This document shows positions 7,512 to 16,120 of a stretch of DNA of 64,000 nucleotides, piece after piece (position 1 is the first letter of the stretch; the number at the start of each line of letters is the position of its first letter). The stretch is taken from positions 3,592,001 to 3,656,000 of the forward strand of contig CP054837.1 in the NCBI GenBank assembly GCA_028768525.1. The letters are read 5' to 3'. Source of the DNA: Desulfobacter sp. (lineage in GTDB: Bacteria; Desulfobacterota; Desulfobacteria; Desulfobacterales; Desulfobacteraceae). Under the pieces are notes generated by a model. It worked only from the letters and a program-made list of their open reading frames with translations. It had not been told where the DNA came from and did not search any database. Position numbers and translations under genes: made by a program.

Positions 7512-8624
7512 CTATAGGTCTTTCTTTTTATCAGGGAAAAGCGCCATGATGGCCGTTTCCGATGCCTCGCAGATCCCCCGTTCGGTGATGAAGCCGGTGA
7601 CCAGGCGGGCCGGGGTCACATCAAAGGCGTGGTTGGCGGCCGGGCTGTCTGCAGGAGGCACCAGCACACTCTGGATTTTTCCCTCGCACAGCCCCTGGAC
7701 ATACCGGATTTCGTCCGGGTCCCGCTCTTCAATGGGGATGTCTTTGACCCCGTCGGTGATCTCCCAGTCAAAGGTGGAGGAGGGCAGGGCCACGTAAAAG
7801 GGGATATCATTGTCCTTTGCGGCCAGGGCCTTGAGGTAGGTGCCGATCTTGTTGGCCACGTCCCCGGCCCGGGTGGTCCGGTCCGTGCCCACGATGACCA
7901 GGTCCACCATGCCGTGCTGCATGAGGTGGCCCCCGGCATTGTCCGTGATCACGGTGTGGCTGATGCCGTGTTTGCCCAGTTCCCATGCGGTCAGCCGCGA
8001 TCCCTGGTTCAGGGGGCGGGTCTCGTCCACCCATACATGGATGTTTATGCCGGCGTCAAAGGATGTGTACATGGGGGCGGTGGCCGTTCCGTATTCGATG
8101 CAGGCCAGCCACCCGGCGTTGCAGTGGGTGAGGATGTTCACGGGCTCCCCGTTTTTCTTTTCTGCGATCTCCCGGATGATGGCCAGGCCGTATTCGCCGA
8201 TTTTCCGGCAGTTGACCGCCTCTTCCTCCACCACTTCAAGGGCTTCGGCCAGGGCCGTTTTTACCCGGGCCTCGTAATCCTTTTCCCCTATGGCCTTTTC
8301 CATGACCCGGTCCACCCCCCAGACCAGGTTGGTGGCCGTGGGCCGGGCCGCCTTGAGGCGGTCGCACTGGGTCTGGAACCAGGCATCATCTGCGCCCTTA
8401 TTGCCTTCCTGTACCAGGATGACGTAAACCCCCAGGGCGCCGGTGGCGCCGATGAGGGGGGCCCCCCTGACGTACATCTCTTTTATGGCGTGGATGACGG
8501 CATCCACCGTTTTCAGGTCTTCGATGATCAGTTCATGGGGGAGAAACCGCTGGTCAATGACCTGTACGGTTTGGGTTTCCCGGTCGAACCAGATGGGTCG
8601 CATATCCTTTCCGTCCACCTTCAT
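7512..8624 (-). CDS. mtnA: S-methyl-5-thioribose-1-phosphate isomerase
   Basis: Isomerises methylthioribose-1-phosphate to methylthioribulose-1-phosphate in the salvage of the methylthioadenosine left by polyamine or SAM side reactions. The 370 residues show YVRGAPLIGATGALG, the catalytic Cys in ILTHCNAGWLA, the catalytic Asp in VGTDRTTRAGDVANKIGTY and the closing FDVTPARLVTGFITERG. GGAGAG precedes the ATG. No mtnB/C/D/E is nearby, as expected for an anaerobe that processes MTA by a non-oxygen-dependent route. Confidence 0.95.
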   Translation of the reverse strand: MKVDGKDMRPIWFDRETQTVQVIDQRFLPHELIIEDLKTVDAVIHAIKEMYVRGAPLIGATGALGVYVILVQEGNKGADDAWFQTQCDRLKAARPTATNLVWGVDRVMEKAIGEKDYEARVKTALAEALEVVEEEAVNCRKIGEYGLAIIREIAEKKNGEPVNILTHCNAGWLACIEYGTATAPMYTSFDAGINIHVWVDETRPLNQGSRLTAWELGKHGISHTVITDNAGGHLMQHGMVDLVIVGTDRTTRAGDVANKIGTYLKALAAKDNDIPFYVALPSSTFDWEITDGVKDIPIEERDPDEIRYVQGLCEGKIQSVLVPPADSPAANHAFDVTPARLVTGFITERGICEASETAIMALFPDKKKDL

Positions 8625-8655
8625 GTAAATCTCTCCGTAAATGCTTTATATTCGT

Positions 8656-9306
8656 TTAAAATGTTTTTATAAAATTATCCGCTTCGGTAATTGATTTGTT
8701 CATATCTGAAATCAGGCTTGTCACCTCTTTTTCAATGGAGACCACTTCCCCGCCCAGGGCGCCCACGGCCCGGGCGTTGAGGTTGTGCTTGAGGTAGAGC
8801 ACATAATCGTTGAGCTTGGTCAGCACCGGGTACATGCCCTTGGTGGACTGGTTCATGGCTGCCGCCAGCCGCTGGTACTTGGATCTGGCATCGGCCAGGG
8901 AGGCCCGGCTGGAGGATTTGAGTTTTCTGTCCTTCATCTGGTTGATCTCGTTTTGCCACTCTGTAAATAGGTCCGAGGCCACGGTTTCCACCTTGTCAAT
9001 TCGTTTTTCAATCTGGTCCGCCCTGGATTCGCAGTCCTCGTAACTGGATTTCAGCCGTTTGTAAAAGGATTCCAGGTCCCCGCCGTCAAAATTGGTGATC
9101 TCCTTGATCCGGGTGAGGGCGTCCTTGAACTCTTCCTGGGCCTTGGTCTGGCTGTCCTGGACATCTTCCACATTGTCCTTGAGCAGGTGGCGTTTTTCCT
9201 TTCCCAGTTTTTCCATGGCGGAGTAGTACACCGTCTGGCAGCCGCTGAGGGCCAGGAAGGCGAGAACGATCAGAATGCTTGTCAATTTTGTGCGTCCGGG
9301 TTTCAT
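8656..9306 (-). CDS. DUF2959 family lipoprotein
   Basis: 216 residues with a lipoprotein signal (hydrophobic stretch then LSGC, lipidated Cys23) followed by an almost wholly helical, charged coiled-coil body with about four long helices (KAQEEFKDALTRIKEI, CESRADQIEKRIDKVE, YQRLAAAMNQSTKGMYPVL). This matches DUF2959, whose role is unknown. It is first of a same-strand series with mtnA and the methyltransferase, gap 31 bp. Confidence 0.85.
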   Translation of the reverse strand: MKPGRTKLTSILIVLAFLALSGCQTVYYSAMEKLGKEKRHLLKDNVEDVQDSQTKAQEEFKDALTRIKEITNFDGGDLESFYKRLKSSYEDCESRADQIEKRIDKVETVASDLFTEWQNEINQMKDRKLKSSSRASLADARSKYQRLAAAMNQSTKGMYPVLTKLNDYVLYLKHNLNARAVGALGGEVVSIEKEVTSLISDMNKSITEADNFIKTF

Positions 9307-9480
9307 AGCATCTCTCTCCTAAAATATCTTTGGTTATTACAGATCGGTTAGCATTCTTATACCAGATGGTTTGGATTTTATTAACGCTTTTCTTTTTCCG
9401 GGAACCGGACCGGATTTGGGTTGACTTTGGCGGCTGGAAACGCCAGAAAAAAACAATACACTTAAAAAGGAATGGATGAG

Positions 9481-10197
9481 ATGCAAAAAGATATACTGCC
9501 CCGGGACAGGGATCCCATGGGGGCCATGCTCGGTGATTATCTGGCCGGAGACACAACGGCCTTTTTGACGGTGGAATCCCCGCTGCTGGAGATGTCCGAA
9601 ATGGATGGGGCCACCATGTTTCGGGACCGGGATGAAATGAGTGAACTGGAATTGAGGGCCATGGATCTCTGCCGGGGTAAGATCCTGGATGTGGGGGCGG
9701 GCAGCGGCTGCCACAGCCTGGAACTCCAGGCGGCCGGCCGTGATGTCACCGCCCTGGATATTTCTCCCGGCTGCATGGCCGCCATGGCCGCCCGGGGGGT
9801 GGAACAGCGGGTGCTGGACAGTCTGTTCAACCTGACCAAGGGGCATTTCGACACCCTGCTCATGCTCATGAACGGCATCGGCATCTGCGGGACCATTGCC
9901 GGACTCAATTATTTTTTCCAGCATATCCGCAGCATCCTGACCCCGGGGGGGCAGGTGCTGGCCGATTCCACGGATCTGGCGGCCATGCATACCCGCCTGC
10001 CCCTGATGCCCGGTGAAGAGGAAGCCTATTATGGGGAGACGGAGTTTGTGATGTCATACAAGGGCATGGCGTCCGAGCCCTTTGACTGGCTTTATATCGA
10101 CTATGCCACCCTGGCCTTTTATGCCCGGTTCCACGGCTGGAAATGCGAGCAGGTCATGACGGGCGGGGATGGAAAATTCCTGGCACGGATTTATTAA
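9481..10197 (+). CDS. Class I SAM-dependent methyltransferase
   Basis: About 238 residues. Motif I is KILDVGAGSGCHSLEL, followed by VTALDISPGCM, and a strand reading FDTLLMLMNGIGICG; the later LTPGGQVLADSTDL is the usual post-motif III segment. Two in-frame ATGs lie at 9472 and 9481; AAGGA at 9467-9471 is at proper distance only from the second, which I chose. Substrate unknown. It points toward the SLC12-type gene with one small gene between. Confidence 0.83.
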   Translation: MQKDILPRDRDPMGAMLGDYLAGDTTAFLTVESPLLEMSEMDGATMFRDRDEMSELELRAMDLCRGKILDVGAGSGCHSLELQAAGRDVTALDISPGCMAAMAARGVEQRVLDSLFNLTKGHFDTLLMLMNGIGICGTIAGLNYFFQHIRSILTPGGQVLADSTDLAAMHTRLPLMPGEEEAYYGETEFVMSYKGMASEPFDWLYIDYATLAFYARFHGWKCEQVMTGGDGKFLARIY

Positions 10198-10264
10198 TTG
10201 AAGGGCAGGCGGGGATGGGTGTATACTTATAATGACGCTTACCTGACATGCAAAGGAGATTATT

Positions 10265-10594
10265 ATGAGTATTTCCCCTTTGAGCACCAAAGAAAAGTTT
10301 GAAATCCAGAAATACAGCAAGGCCGCCAATGTTGAACGGAACACCCATGTCCCCTTTTCGGGATCACCGCGAAAGCACCCATGGGACCCGGAACGCTTTA
10401 TTCTTGTGGCGGATCCATTCACCCCCAACACCTTTTATTATGAATTTAAAATTGCGGACATTGGCTGTGCCGAAGAGCTGCCCAGCATCACCAATATTGA
10501 CGGCGAATCGGTGCCCATGGCCCGGATCTGGGTGGCCAAAAAACGCGTGGGCATCCGCTGCACTCCCTTTGTCATTGATGAAATCAAAGGCTGA
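10265..10594 (+). CDS. Conserved-looking hypothetical protein (109 aa)
   Basis: Unrecognised soluble protein. A strong AAAGGAG precedes the ATG. It holds a central segment HPWDPERFILVADPF and a C-terminal half with VPMARIWVAKKRVGIRCTPFVID, alternating strands that suggest a small beta-rich fold. No signal peptide or membrane segment. It ends 9 bp before the end of the convergent transporter gene. Confidence 0.7.
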   Translation: MSISPLSTKEKFEIQKYSKAANVERNTHVPFSGSPRKHPWDPERFILVADPFTPNTFYYEFKIADIGCAEELPSITNIDGESVPMARIWVAKKRVGIRCTPFVIDEIKG

Positions 10595-10603
10595 AAAGGG
10601 TAT

Positions 10604-13087
10604 CTATGGGTTTTTTGCCCTCTTTGCCAACTCATCCAGCTTGACCTTTTCTTTCAATGCTTTTTTTCTGGCATCGGCTATCTGCCCGTTGATCTTTTCA
10701 ACCAGTTTTTTCGCCATCTTTGACTCCAGTCCGCCCTCCCGCTCACTGATGGACGCCAAACGCTCCTTTGCCATGTCGATGGTCTTTTCCACCTGCTTTT
10801 CTGCCGCCGAAACCCTGGTGATGGCATGTTCGAGTTCATCATGGATGGCGGCCAGTTCCCCTGCCTCACCTTCTTCCGGGGCCGCATCAAGATCAATGGG
10901 GATCGCCGCCATTGTCATGGCGGTGTTCCGAAGTCCCTGGATCAGGGGTTCCGGTTCAAATTTTCCAAGAATGGCCGGCGCCCCGTTTTTAAGGATAAAG
11001 GGGAGGAAGACGATGTCAGCATCCTTTGATTTATCAAGAATGGTCCCCGGATTCAGCCCGAGGACCACCGAGGGGGAGGCGTCAATGCGGTAATCATCCA
11101 AAATCTCCGCCAGCTCTCTTTTGACATCTTTGTTTTCCCGGTCATAATTGACCGCCAGAAGATTGATTTCGGCGGAGGCGGCCCGTTTGTCACGGGTCAC
11201 AAGATATGCCAGCAGCAGCATCAGCCGGCTGCTGTCGTCGCCGTTCCACCAGACATCGATCCGACGGATGGTGTCTTCCGGGGGGCTGCCTGATCCGGCC
11301 GTCTGGTTCATATTGGGCAATAGGATGTTGCATCGGGCCTGTACGGCCGACTTTAAATATTTATTCAGGCGCTGTTTTTCCTTTTCCCCTGCGTATGCGC
11401 CTTGGAAATCCTTCCAGTTGAAAATAGCGGTATTCGCCTTTATCGGACCGAGGCCATAGGTTTGGAAAAGCGTCGTTACCGCCGTATCAATCCCCATTGC
11501 AGAGACGGCCAGGGGGAAGGCGCTGGATTTTTCCGCCTTTATCGCCTCTTTTAATTGATCAAGGGCGGCCTGACGCTGTTTCATGGCCAATAGCCCCTTC
11601 CCCCGGACCAGCTTCACAGCGGTTGAAATACCGCTGCCGCCTTCAAGCAAATCAGAGAACCGGAGGAGTTCCGGCAGATGCAGAGGGTTGTAGGAAAGGA
11701 TTATAATATAAGGCCGCCACTCTCTTGGGTGCGCCATGTCTCCCCATGCATTCAATAGGTTATACCTGACCCGCTGCAGGTGGTAGGACCGCTGGCTGTC
11801 GGCCCATCGGGCAGGGCCCTCCACCCGGCTCAGGTATTGATAGATGGCAAAAAGCACGGCAGTTGAGGCGATTCCGGTTCTGATATCAATGGCCAGCATT
11901 ACCCCGAGGCAGGCCAGAAAACCGGCCATGCTGACGTAGCGGTGGTACCATTTGAAACGCGGCCTGAATGAAGGGCTCTGGGTAGAGGCTTCAAAATATG
12001 TGGCGTAATTCAGCAGCCCGTATGAAATTAGAAAGAACATGGAAACAATTCCGGCGATCAGGTCAAGCTGCCCGAGGGAAATGACGCCTGCAGCAAGGGC
12101 GAGGGATAAAAGGACCCCCTTTCTGGGGTTGTTTGCCGGACCGTATCCCTTTGCAAAGGGAGTCAGGCTTTTAAAAATTTTGTCCGCTGAAAGGGATTGC
12201 AGAATTCTGGGGGCCCCCAGAAATGAGGCCATGGCAGAGGAAAGGGTGGCGGCGATAACACCCGCATCGATCAAGAACCCTGCGGCGGCTGTCTTCTTCA
12301 TGGCATCATAGTCGGTTACAAGGCTGTCCATTGTATTTGAAGCCGAAAAGATAATGGCGGCAGAGAAATAGACTGCAATGGAAAGACCGACCGCCGCAAA
12401 CGTCCCGGACGGAAGGCTTTTTCCCGGATCTTCCAGGTCCCCGGACATGCTGACACCTTGGGTAAATCCCGTGACTGCCGGGAAAAAAATGGCAAAAAGC
12501 GGCCAAAATCCCATTTTCGGTTCTGATACGGACCAATTTTCAATGAGCAGGCCCGTATCCCAGTTCTGAATGCCCCCCGCATAAAAAGAGGCCAGAGCAA
12601 GTACCAGGAAACCCATGACCACATATTGAAATTTGGTTGCCAGATCCGCGCCGAACCATGCAAGAACAAATAGGAACAATACCGCGGCAAATCCAATCGC
12701 CTGGGAGGAGATTTGGGTACCCGAGGCCTGGAGAAGCCCCTCGACGGCCTCCCCGAATCCAATGCAATAAAATCCGATGGATACGGATTGTGCCAGGAAA
12801 AGCACAAGACCGATGGCACCGCCGAACTCTTTTCCCAATGTCCGGGAAATCAGGTAATAATCCCCCCCTCCCTTTACCTTCATATTTGTTGCAATGGCAG
12901 CCAGGGAAAAGCTGGTAAGGATCGATATAAGGTTTGCCACGGCCATGATCATCAGCGCAGGCCCCAGGCCCGAACTGCCCACCACATACCCGTGCCGCCG
13001 AAAGAGAATAATGCCCAGAATTGTCAGGATGCTGGGGGTGAACACACCCGAAAACGTGCCGAGTTTTTCAGTGGTTTCATTTTCCAT
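10604..13087 (-). CDS. SLC12/cation-chloride cotransporter-like amino acid permease family transporter
   Basis: About 827 residues. The first ~440 form the APC-superfamily transport core with about twelve hydrophobic segments (TFSGVFTPSILTILGIILF, VKGGGDYYLISRTLG, MSGDLEDPGKSLPSGTFAAV). The remainder is a long cytosolic domain: a region like the SLC12 C-terminal fold (HLPELLRFSDLLEGGSGIST) and a final coiled coil rich in Glu/Lys. This layout matches bacterial cation-chloride cotransporter homologues. An in-frame upstream ATG at 13144 would add 19 residues, but GGAG precedes the ATG at 13087 and the family motif begins soon after. Transported ions cannot be assigned. Confidence 0.86.
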   Translation of the reverse strand: MENETTEKLGTFSGVFTPSILTILGIILFRRHGYVVGSSGLGPALMIMAVANLISILTSFSLAAIATNMKVKGGGDYYLISRTLGKEFGGAIGLVLFLAQSVSIGFYCIGFGEAVEGLLQASGTQISSQAIGFAAVLFLFVLAWFGADLATKFQYVVMGFLVLALASFYAGGIQNWDTGLLIENWSVSEPKMGFWPLFAIFFPAVTGFTQGVSMSGDLEDPGKSLPSGTFAAVGLSIAVYFSAAIIFSASNTMDSLVTDYDAMKKTAAAGFLIDAGVIAATLSSAMASFLGAPRILQSLSADKIFKSLTPFAKGYGPANNPRKGVLLSLALAAGVISLGQLDLIAGIVSMFFLISYGLLNYATYFEASTQSPSFRPRFKWYHRYVSMAGFLACLGVMLAIDIRTGIASTAVLFAIYQYLSRVEGPARWADSQRSYHLQRVRYNLLNAWGDMAHPREWRPYIIILSYNPLHLPELLRFSDLLEGGSGISTAVKLVRGKGLLAMKQRQAALDQLKEAIKAEKSSAFPLAVSAMGIDTAVTTLFQTYGLGPIKANTAIFNWKDFQGAYAGEKEKQRLNKYLKSAVQARCNILLPNMNQTAGSGSPPEDTIRRIDVWWNGDDSSRLMLLLAYLVTRDKRAASAEINLLAVNYDRENKDVKRELAEILDDYRIDASPSVVLGLNPGTILDKSKDADIVFLPFILKNGAPAILGKFEPEPLIQGLRNTAMTMAAIPIDLDAAPEEGEAGELAAIHDELEHAITRVSAAEKQVEKTIDMAKERLASISEREGGLESKMAKKLVEKINGQIADARKKALKEKVKLDELAKRAKNP

Positions 13088-13334
13088 AAAGACTCCACTT
13101 ACAGCGGGCGTTTGCCCGCGGGGCGCATTGGTTTTTACACTCACAGAACAATGGAATCACCCTACCATTGACCGGTGCTGAAATCAACTGGGCGGAGGGC
13201 CCCATGGGAACCGCTGTGTTGATGATCCGCCACCGGGGGAAATGGATCTCCCCAACGTTAAAGATATTCATGGAAGAAACCAGGGCATTTTTTGCTAACC
13301 GCCGGTAAAAATATATGGCCTCGTCTTCTTCCAT
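13077..13334 (-). CDS. Small protein upstream of and overlapping the SLC12-type gene (85 aa)
   Basis: Unrecognised 85-residue frame beginning MEEDEAIYFYRRLAKNAL, with a compact middle (GEIHFPRWRIINTAVPMG) and a basic Cys-containing tail (LFCECKNQCAPRANARCKW). Its last codons TAT GGA AAA TGA overlap the transporter ATG, suggesting translational coupling. Composition looks protein-like and aromatic/hydrophobic residues alternate sensibly, but there is no clear ribosome site at its ATG, so it might be a chance frame in the leader. Confidence 0.42.
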   Translation of the reverse strand: MEEDEAIYFYRRLAKNALVSSMNIFNVGEIHFPRWRIINTAVPMGPSAQLISAPVNGRVIPLFCECKNQCAPRANARCKWSLYGK

Positions 13335-13387
13335 AGAGCCGAGAAAAAATCACCGGCAGACTTGCTTTACAATATGCTTTGGGTAAA

Positions 13388-13537
13388 ACCCGGCGGCGGC
13401 ACGGGCGGGTGCTTCCGTTAAAGCATTCCCGCTCGTCCTGAGCGGGAATGCAGCGAATCGCCTGCCGTCTTTGCCGTCCTGGCAGCCAACAGGCTTCACG
13501 CCACTCCAGCACCCGCCCGCACCGCCGCCTGACCACC
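13388..13537 (-). ncRNA. Structured GGA-loop element E1 (candidate CsrA-binding RNA)
   Basis: About 149 nt. The outer stem is 22 bp (13392-13413 with 13508-13529, 20 Watson-Crick pairs); its two odd positions become G-U pairs only if the minus strand is the RNA. Inside is a perfect 12-bp hairpin with 5-nt loop (13423-13434/13440-13451) and a short TGCC/GGCA hairpin (13472-13475/13481-13484). On the minus strand both display AGGAC in a CAGGACG context. Element E2 at 14697 has the same termini (GGTGGTCAGGC...GCCGGGT), junctions and loops but different stems that still pair. A DNA-level role (mobile-element end or attC-like hairpin) is possible. Between 13335 and 13649 I see this element, the hairpin at 13572-13601 and no gene. 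Confidence 0.45.
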
Positions 13538-13571
13538 CAGGCAGATTCGGATATTTTCAATTTTACATATT

Positions 13572-13601
13572 CTTACCCCTTGCAATTCTTTATGGGGTAA
13601 G
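13572..13601. other. Hairpin CTTACCCC/GGGGTAAG
   Basis: Perfect 8-bp inverted repeat with a 14-nt loop in the AT-rich gap between element E1 and the first orphan gene. No T-tract follows, so it is not a clear terminator. It abuts the 17-bp repeat at 13601. Confidence 0.4.
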
Positions 13602-13617
13602 GATACTCTCCAATAAT
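13601..13617 (+). repeat. 17-bp repeat shared with 44473-44489, copy 1
   Basis: GGATACTCTCCAATAAT; an exact inverted copy lies at 44473-44489. In both places AT-rich orphan genes begin shortly after it and read away from it. Confidence 0.5.
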
Positions 13618-13649
13618 CTTGATTTTAATAAACATCAAAAGTTTAAGTA

Positions 13650-14111
13650 ATGAGCTATTTATCGAGAATATTAAAACGTCAACAACGGGTTATCGATATG
13701 CTAAAGATTGAACCCATTGAATGCTTCACAGGGTTTGGTCTTTCCCAAATTCTCGTCTTTGACGGGGCCGCTTATCATTTCCCCCCGGGCTGTGATGAAC
13801 CATTAACGGTGCAAGAAGCTATTGATTCTGGGGTATACAAAGATATAAAAAAATTTGACGGTTATCACACAGCTGATGTGGAATTCTCCACTTATTATTG
13901 GGGAAAAAGGAATAAGGATAAATACGATAAGAAAACGAAAAGACAATTAGTTGAGCTTGGAATAGCCTGGCGTACACGAATTACGAACGAATTCCCAGAG
14001 GCTAAAGTTACTATTGTGGTACATTATGATGAAACAGACGGGTGGTTTTTAGACACCTTTAATTGGGATATTCAAAAAGAGTGGAATCCTAAAAATGCTG
14101 TCTGGTTATAA
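13650..14111 (+). CDS. AT-rich orphan hypothetical protein (153 aa)
   Basis: Unrecognised soluble protein; the first ATG at 13650 gives 153 residues, and an alternative ATG at 13698 (MLKIEPIECFTGFGL) would give 137. There is a central basic stretch (KRNKDKYDKKTKRQLVEL) and a C-terminal WFLDTFNWDIQKEWNP. Base composition is far more AT-rich than the flanking chromosome. It sits with the next gene between two related structured elements, so both probably arrived together. Size, charge and context would fit an immunity-type or cassette gene, but no family is recognised. Confidence 0.65.
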   Translation: MSYLSRILKRQQRVIDMLKIEPIECFTGFGLSQILVFDGAAYHFPPGCDEPLTVQEAIDSGVYKDIKKFDGYHTADVEFSTYYWGKRNKDKYDKKTKRQLVELGIAWRTRITNEFPEAKVTIVVHYDETDGWFLDTFNWDIQKEWNPKNAVWL

Positions 14112-14181
14112 GCAAAAGAATGAAAAGTAAGCGGCCATTTAATACTTTAAAAGATTTGACCTGTTGGTATGCTAATAAGTG

Positions 14182-14544
14182 ATGAATAACTTTAAGGAAA
14201 TAGAAGGTGGAGTTTTAAAAGAAGTATCAACGACAAAAGCAACCTATGTTGGGATTGATAGTAAAAAAGGACCTATGGAAATAAATGGATTTTCCTTTGA
14301 ATTTGATATTGGAATTTTTGTAATCGAAAATCCTTTTACGATTGTAAATCCCCAAAAAGAAAAAGCTGAAATTAGTAATTTAATTGGCCTTAAAGTAGTT
14401 TCAGCATATTGCACAAAGTCGGTGATAGGTCTGAATTTTGAAAAAGGGTATTCGCTCTCCGTTTCTATGAAAGATGAAGATTATACAGGCCCAGAAGCAG
14501 CAAGTTTTGCCCCCCATAAAGGGAACATAATTGTTTTCAACTGA
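14182..14544 (+). CDS. AT-rich orphan protein, immunity-protein-like (120 aa)
   Basis: Beta-rich small protein: the C-terminal half reads IGLNFEKGYSLSVSMKDEDY then TGPEAASFAPHKG, a pattern seen in small orphan and immunity-type proteins (I would compare DUF6188). Start taken at ATG 14182; a GTG three bases earlier is in frame, and no strong ribosome site is visible for either. AT-rich like its neighbour, 70 bp downstream of it and same strand. Between its stop and the IS element lie 253 bp holding only the left part of element E2. Confidence 0.65.
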   Translation: MNNFKEIEGGVLKEVSTTKATYVGIDSKKGPMEINGFSFEFDIGIFVIENPFTIVNPQKEKAEISNLIGLKVVSAYCTKSVIGLNFEKGYSLSVSMKDEDYTGPEAASFAPHKGNIIVFN

Positions 14545-14797
14545 GCAGCAGACAGAGTGCTTAGTCGTCAAGAGTACATTTATTACATTAGAACCTTTTC
14601 TATTCCAAGAACATGGAAAGGCAGGAGTATAATTCAGTTCATCCTTGTTCTCACCTCGGTATTTGTCATGGAAAAGTACAGTGGATTTTGAACCACGGTG
14701 GTCAGGCCTTGGGCGGGAAGGGGCCGTAAGCGGCGTTGAGGGCCGGACTGCCATGGACGGCAAAAAGGCCGGACCGAACGCTTTGTAGCGGTCAGGA

Positions 14798-16120
14798 GGC
14801 CCTGGAAATCAAATTGTGTAACTGCTCATAGTTCTATAAGTTACCAAGAACTTACAATGAAGGATGAGCACACACATGGACAAAAAGAAACTTGAAGCTC
14901 TGGCAAAGGAACTTGCCAAAGATGTTAAATCAGAAAAAGATCTCTCAGCACTCACCAGTGAAATCGTCAAGCTGACAGTCGAGACGGCTTTAAATGCCGA
15001 GATAGAGGATCATCTGGGCTACCCCAAAAATAGCCCAGATGGCCGTAACTCTGGCAACAGTCGTAACGGCCATACCTCGAAAACGCTCAAGGGCGATTTC
15101 GGCCATATAGAGATAAAAACACCCAGGGATAGAAACGGTACCTTCGAACCCCAGTTTGTTAAAAAAGGCCAAACCCGGCTGACCCAGTTCGATGATCAGA
15201 TCCTGGCGTTATATGCCAAAGGAATGACCACCCGAGACATTGTTGCCACCTTCGATGAAATGTATGGGGCCAAAGTCTCTCACACTCTGATTTCCAAAGT
15301 GACCGACTCTGTTATTGACCAAGTCCATGCCTGGCAGAACAGGCCACTGGATGATATCTATCCAATCATTTATCTGGATTGCATTGTTATCAAGGTCCGT
15401 CAGGACAACCAGGTCGTCAACAAATCCGTATACATTGCATTAGGTATAAACTCTGAAGGTTATAAAGAACTCATGGGGCTGTGGATCGCAGAGACCGAAG
15501 GGGCCAAGTTTTGGCTATCTGTTCTCACTGAACTACAAAACAGAGGGTTGAAGGACATATTCATTGCCTGTGTGGATGGACTCAAGGGATTCCCTGATGC
15601 TATCAAGACGGTTTATCCGGAAGCAAAAATCCAGCTTTGCATTGTTCATATGGTCAGAAACTCCCTGAAATATGTTACTCACAAAGACAAGAAGTCAGTG
15701 GCGACAGCCCTTAAAGCCATCTATAATTCAGCCACATTGGCAGATGCGGAAAAGGCTCTGGATGATTTTTCTGAACGATGGGATTCGAAATATCCGCCCA
15801 TTAGTAAATCCTGGCGCAGCCATTGGGACAATTTGATCACTATTTTTGATTATCCTCAGGAGATCAGGCGGATTATCTATACAACAAATGCCATTGAATC
15901 CTTGAATAGCGTTATCAGAAAGGCGATAAAAAACCGCAAAATTTTTCCAAGTGATAAATCGGCTTGTAAAATTATCTATTTAGCAATAATCTCTGCTTCA
16001 AAGAAATGGAGTATGCCGCTTCAAAAATGGAAGCCAGCGATGAATCGGTTTGCTATCGAATTTGAGGGCAGATTTCATGTATAGGAAAATTTGCAGTTAC
16101 ACAGAATGGCTTCCAGGCTC
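14798..16120 (+). mobile_element. IS256-family insertion sequence, complete
   Basis: 1323 bp bounded by imperfect 28-bp terminal inverted repeats (left starts GGCCCTGGAAATC, right end in reverse starts GAGCCTGGAAGCC; both continue to TGTGTAACTGC, 20 of 28 matching). It is flanked by a perfect 8-bp direct repeat GGTCAGGA (14790-14797 and 16121-16128), the expected target duplication for this family. The transposase frame is intact, so insertion may be recent and the element could be active. It lies in the loop region of hairpin P2 of element E2. Confidence 0.95.
14864..16084 (+). CDS. IS256-family transposase
   Basis: 406-residue mutator-type DDE transposase. The acidic triad can be placed: D in IIYLDCIVIKV, D in IACVDGLKGFPDAI and E in TTNAIESLNSVIR; the zinc-like H/C region lies in IQLCIVHMVRNSLKY. 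The N-terminal LNAEIEDHLGYPKNSPDGRNS is standard for the family. An ATG at 14876 has better spacing from AAGGA than the first ATG. Full length, no frameshift. Confidence 0.96.
   Translation: MSTHMDKKKLEALAKELAKDVKSEKDLSALTSEIVKLTVETALNAEIEDHLGYPKNSPDGRNSGNSRNGHTSKTLKGDFGHIEIKTPRDRNGTFEPQFVKKGQTRLTQFDDQILALYAKGMTTRDIVATFDEMYGAKVSHTLISKVTDSVIDQVHAWQNRPLDDIYPIIYLDCIVIKVRQDNQVVNKSVYIALGINSEGYKELMGLWIAETEGAKFWLSVLTELQNRGLKDIFIACVDGLKGFPDAIKTVYPEAKIQLCIVHMVRNSLKYVTHKDKKSVATALKAIYNSATLADAEKALDDFSERWDSKYPPISKSWRSHWDNLITIFDYPQEIRRIIYTTNAIESLNSVIRKAIKNRKIFPSDKSACKIIYLAIISASKKWSMPLQKWKPAMNRFAIEFEGRFHV

Noticed and set aside
7629..8672. Long open frame on the plus strand antisense to mtnA
   Set aside because: A by-product of GC-rich codon use in mtnA; its product has no recognisable domain and the real gene is clear on the minus strand.
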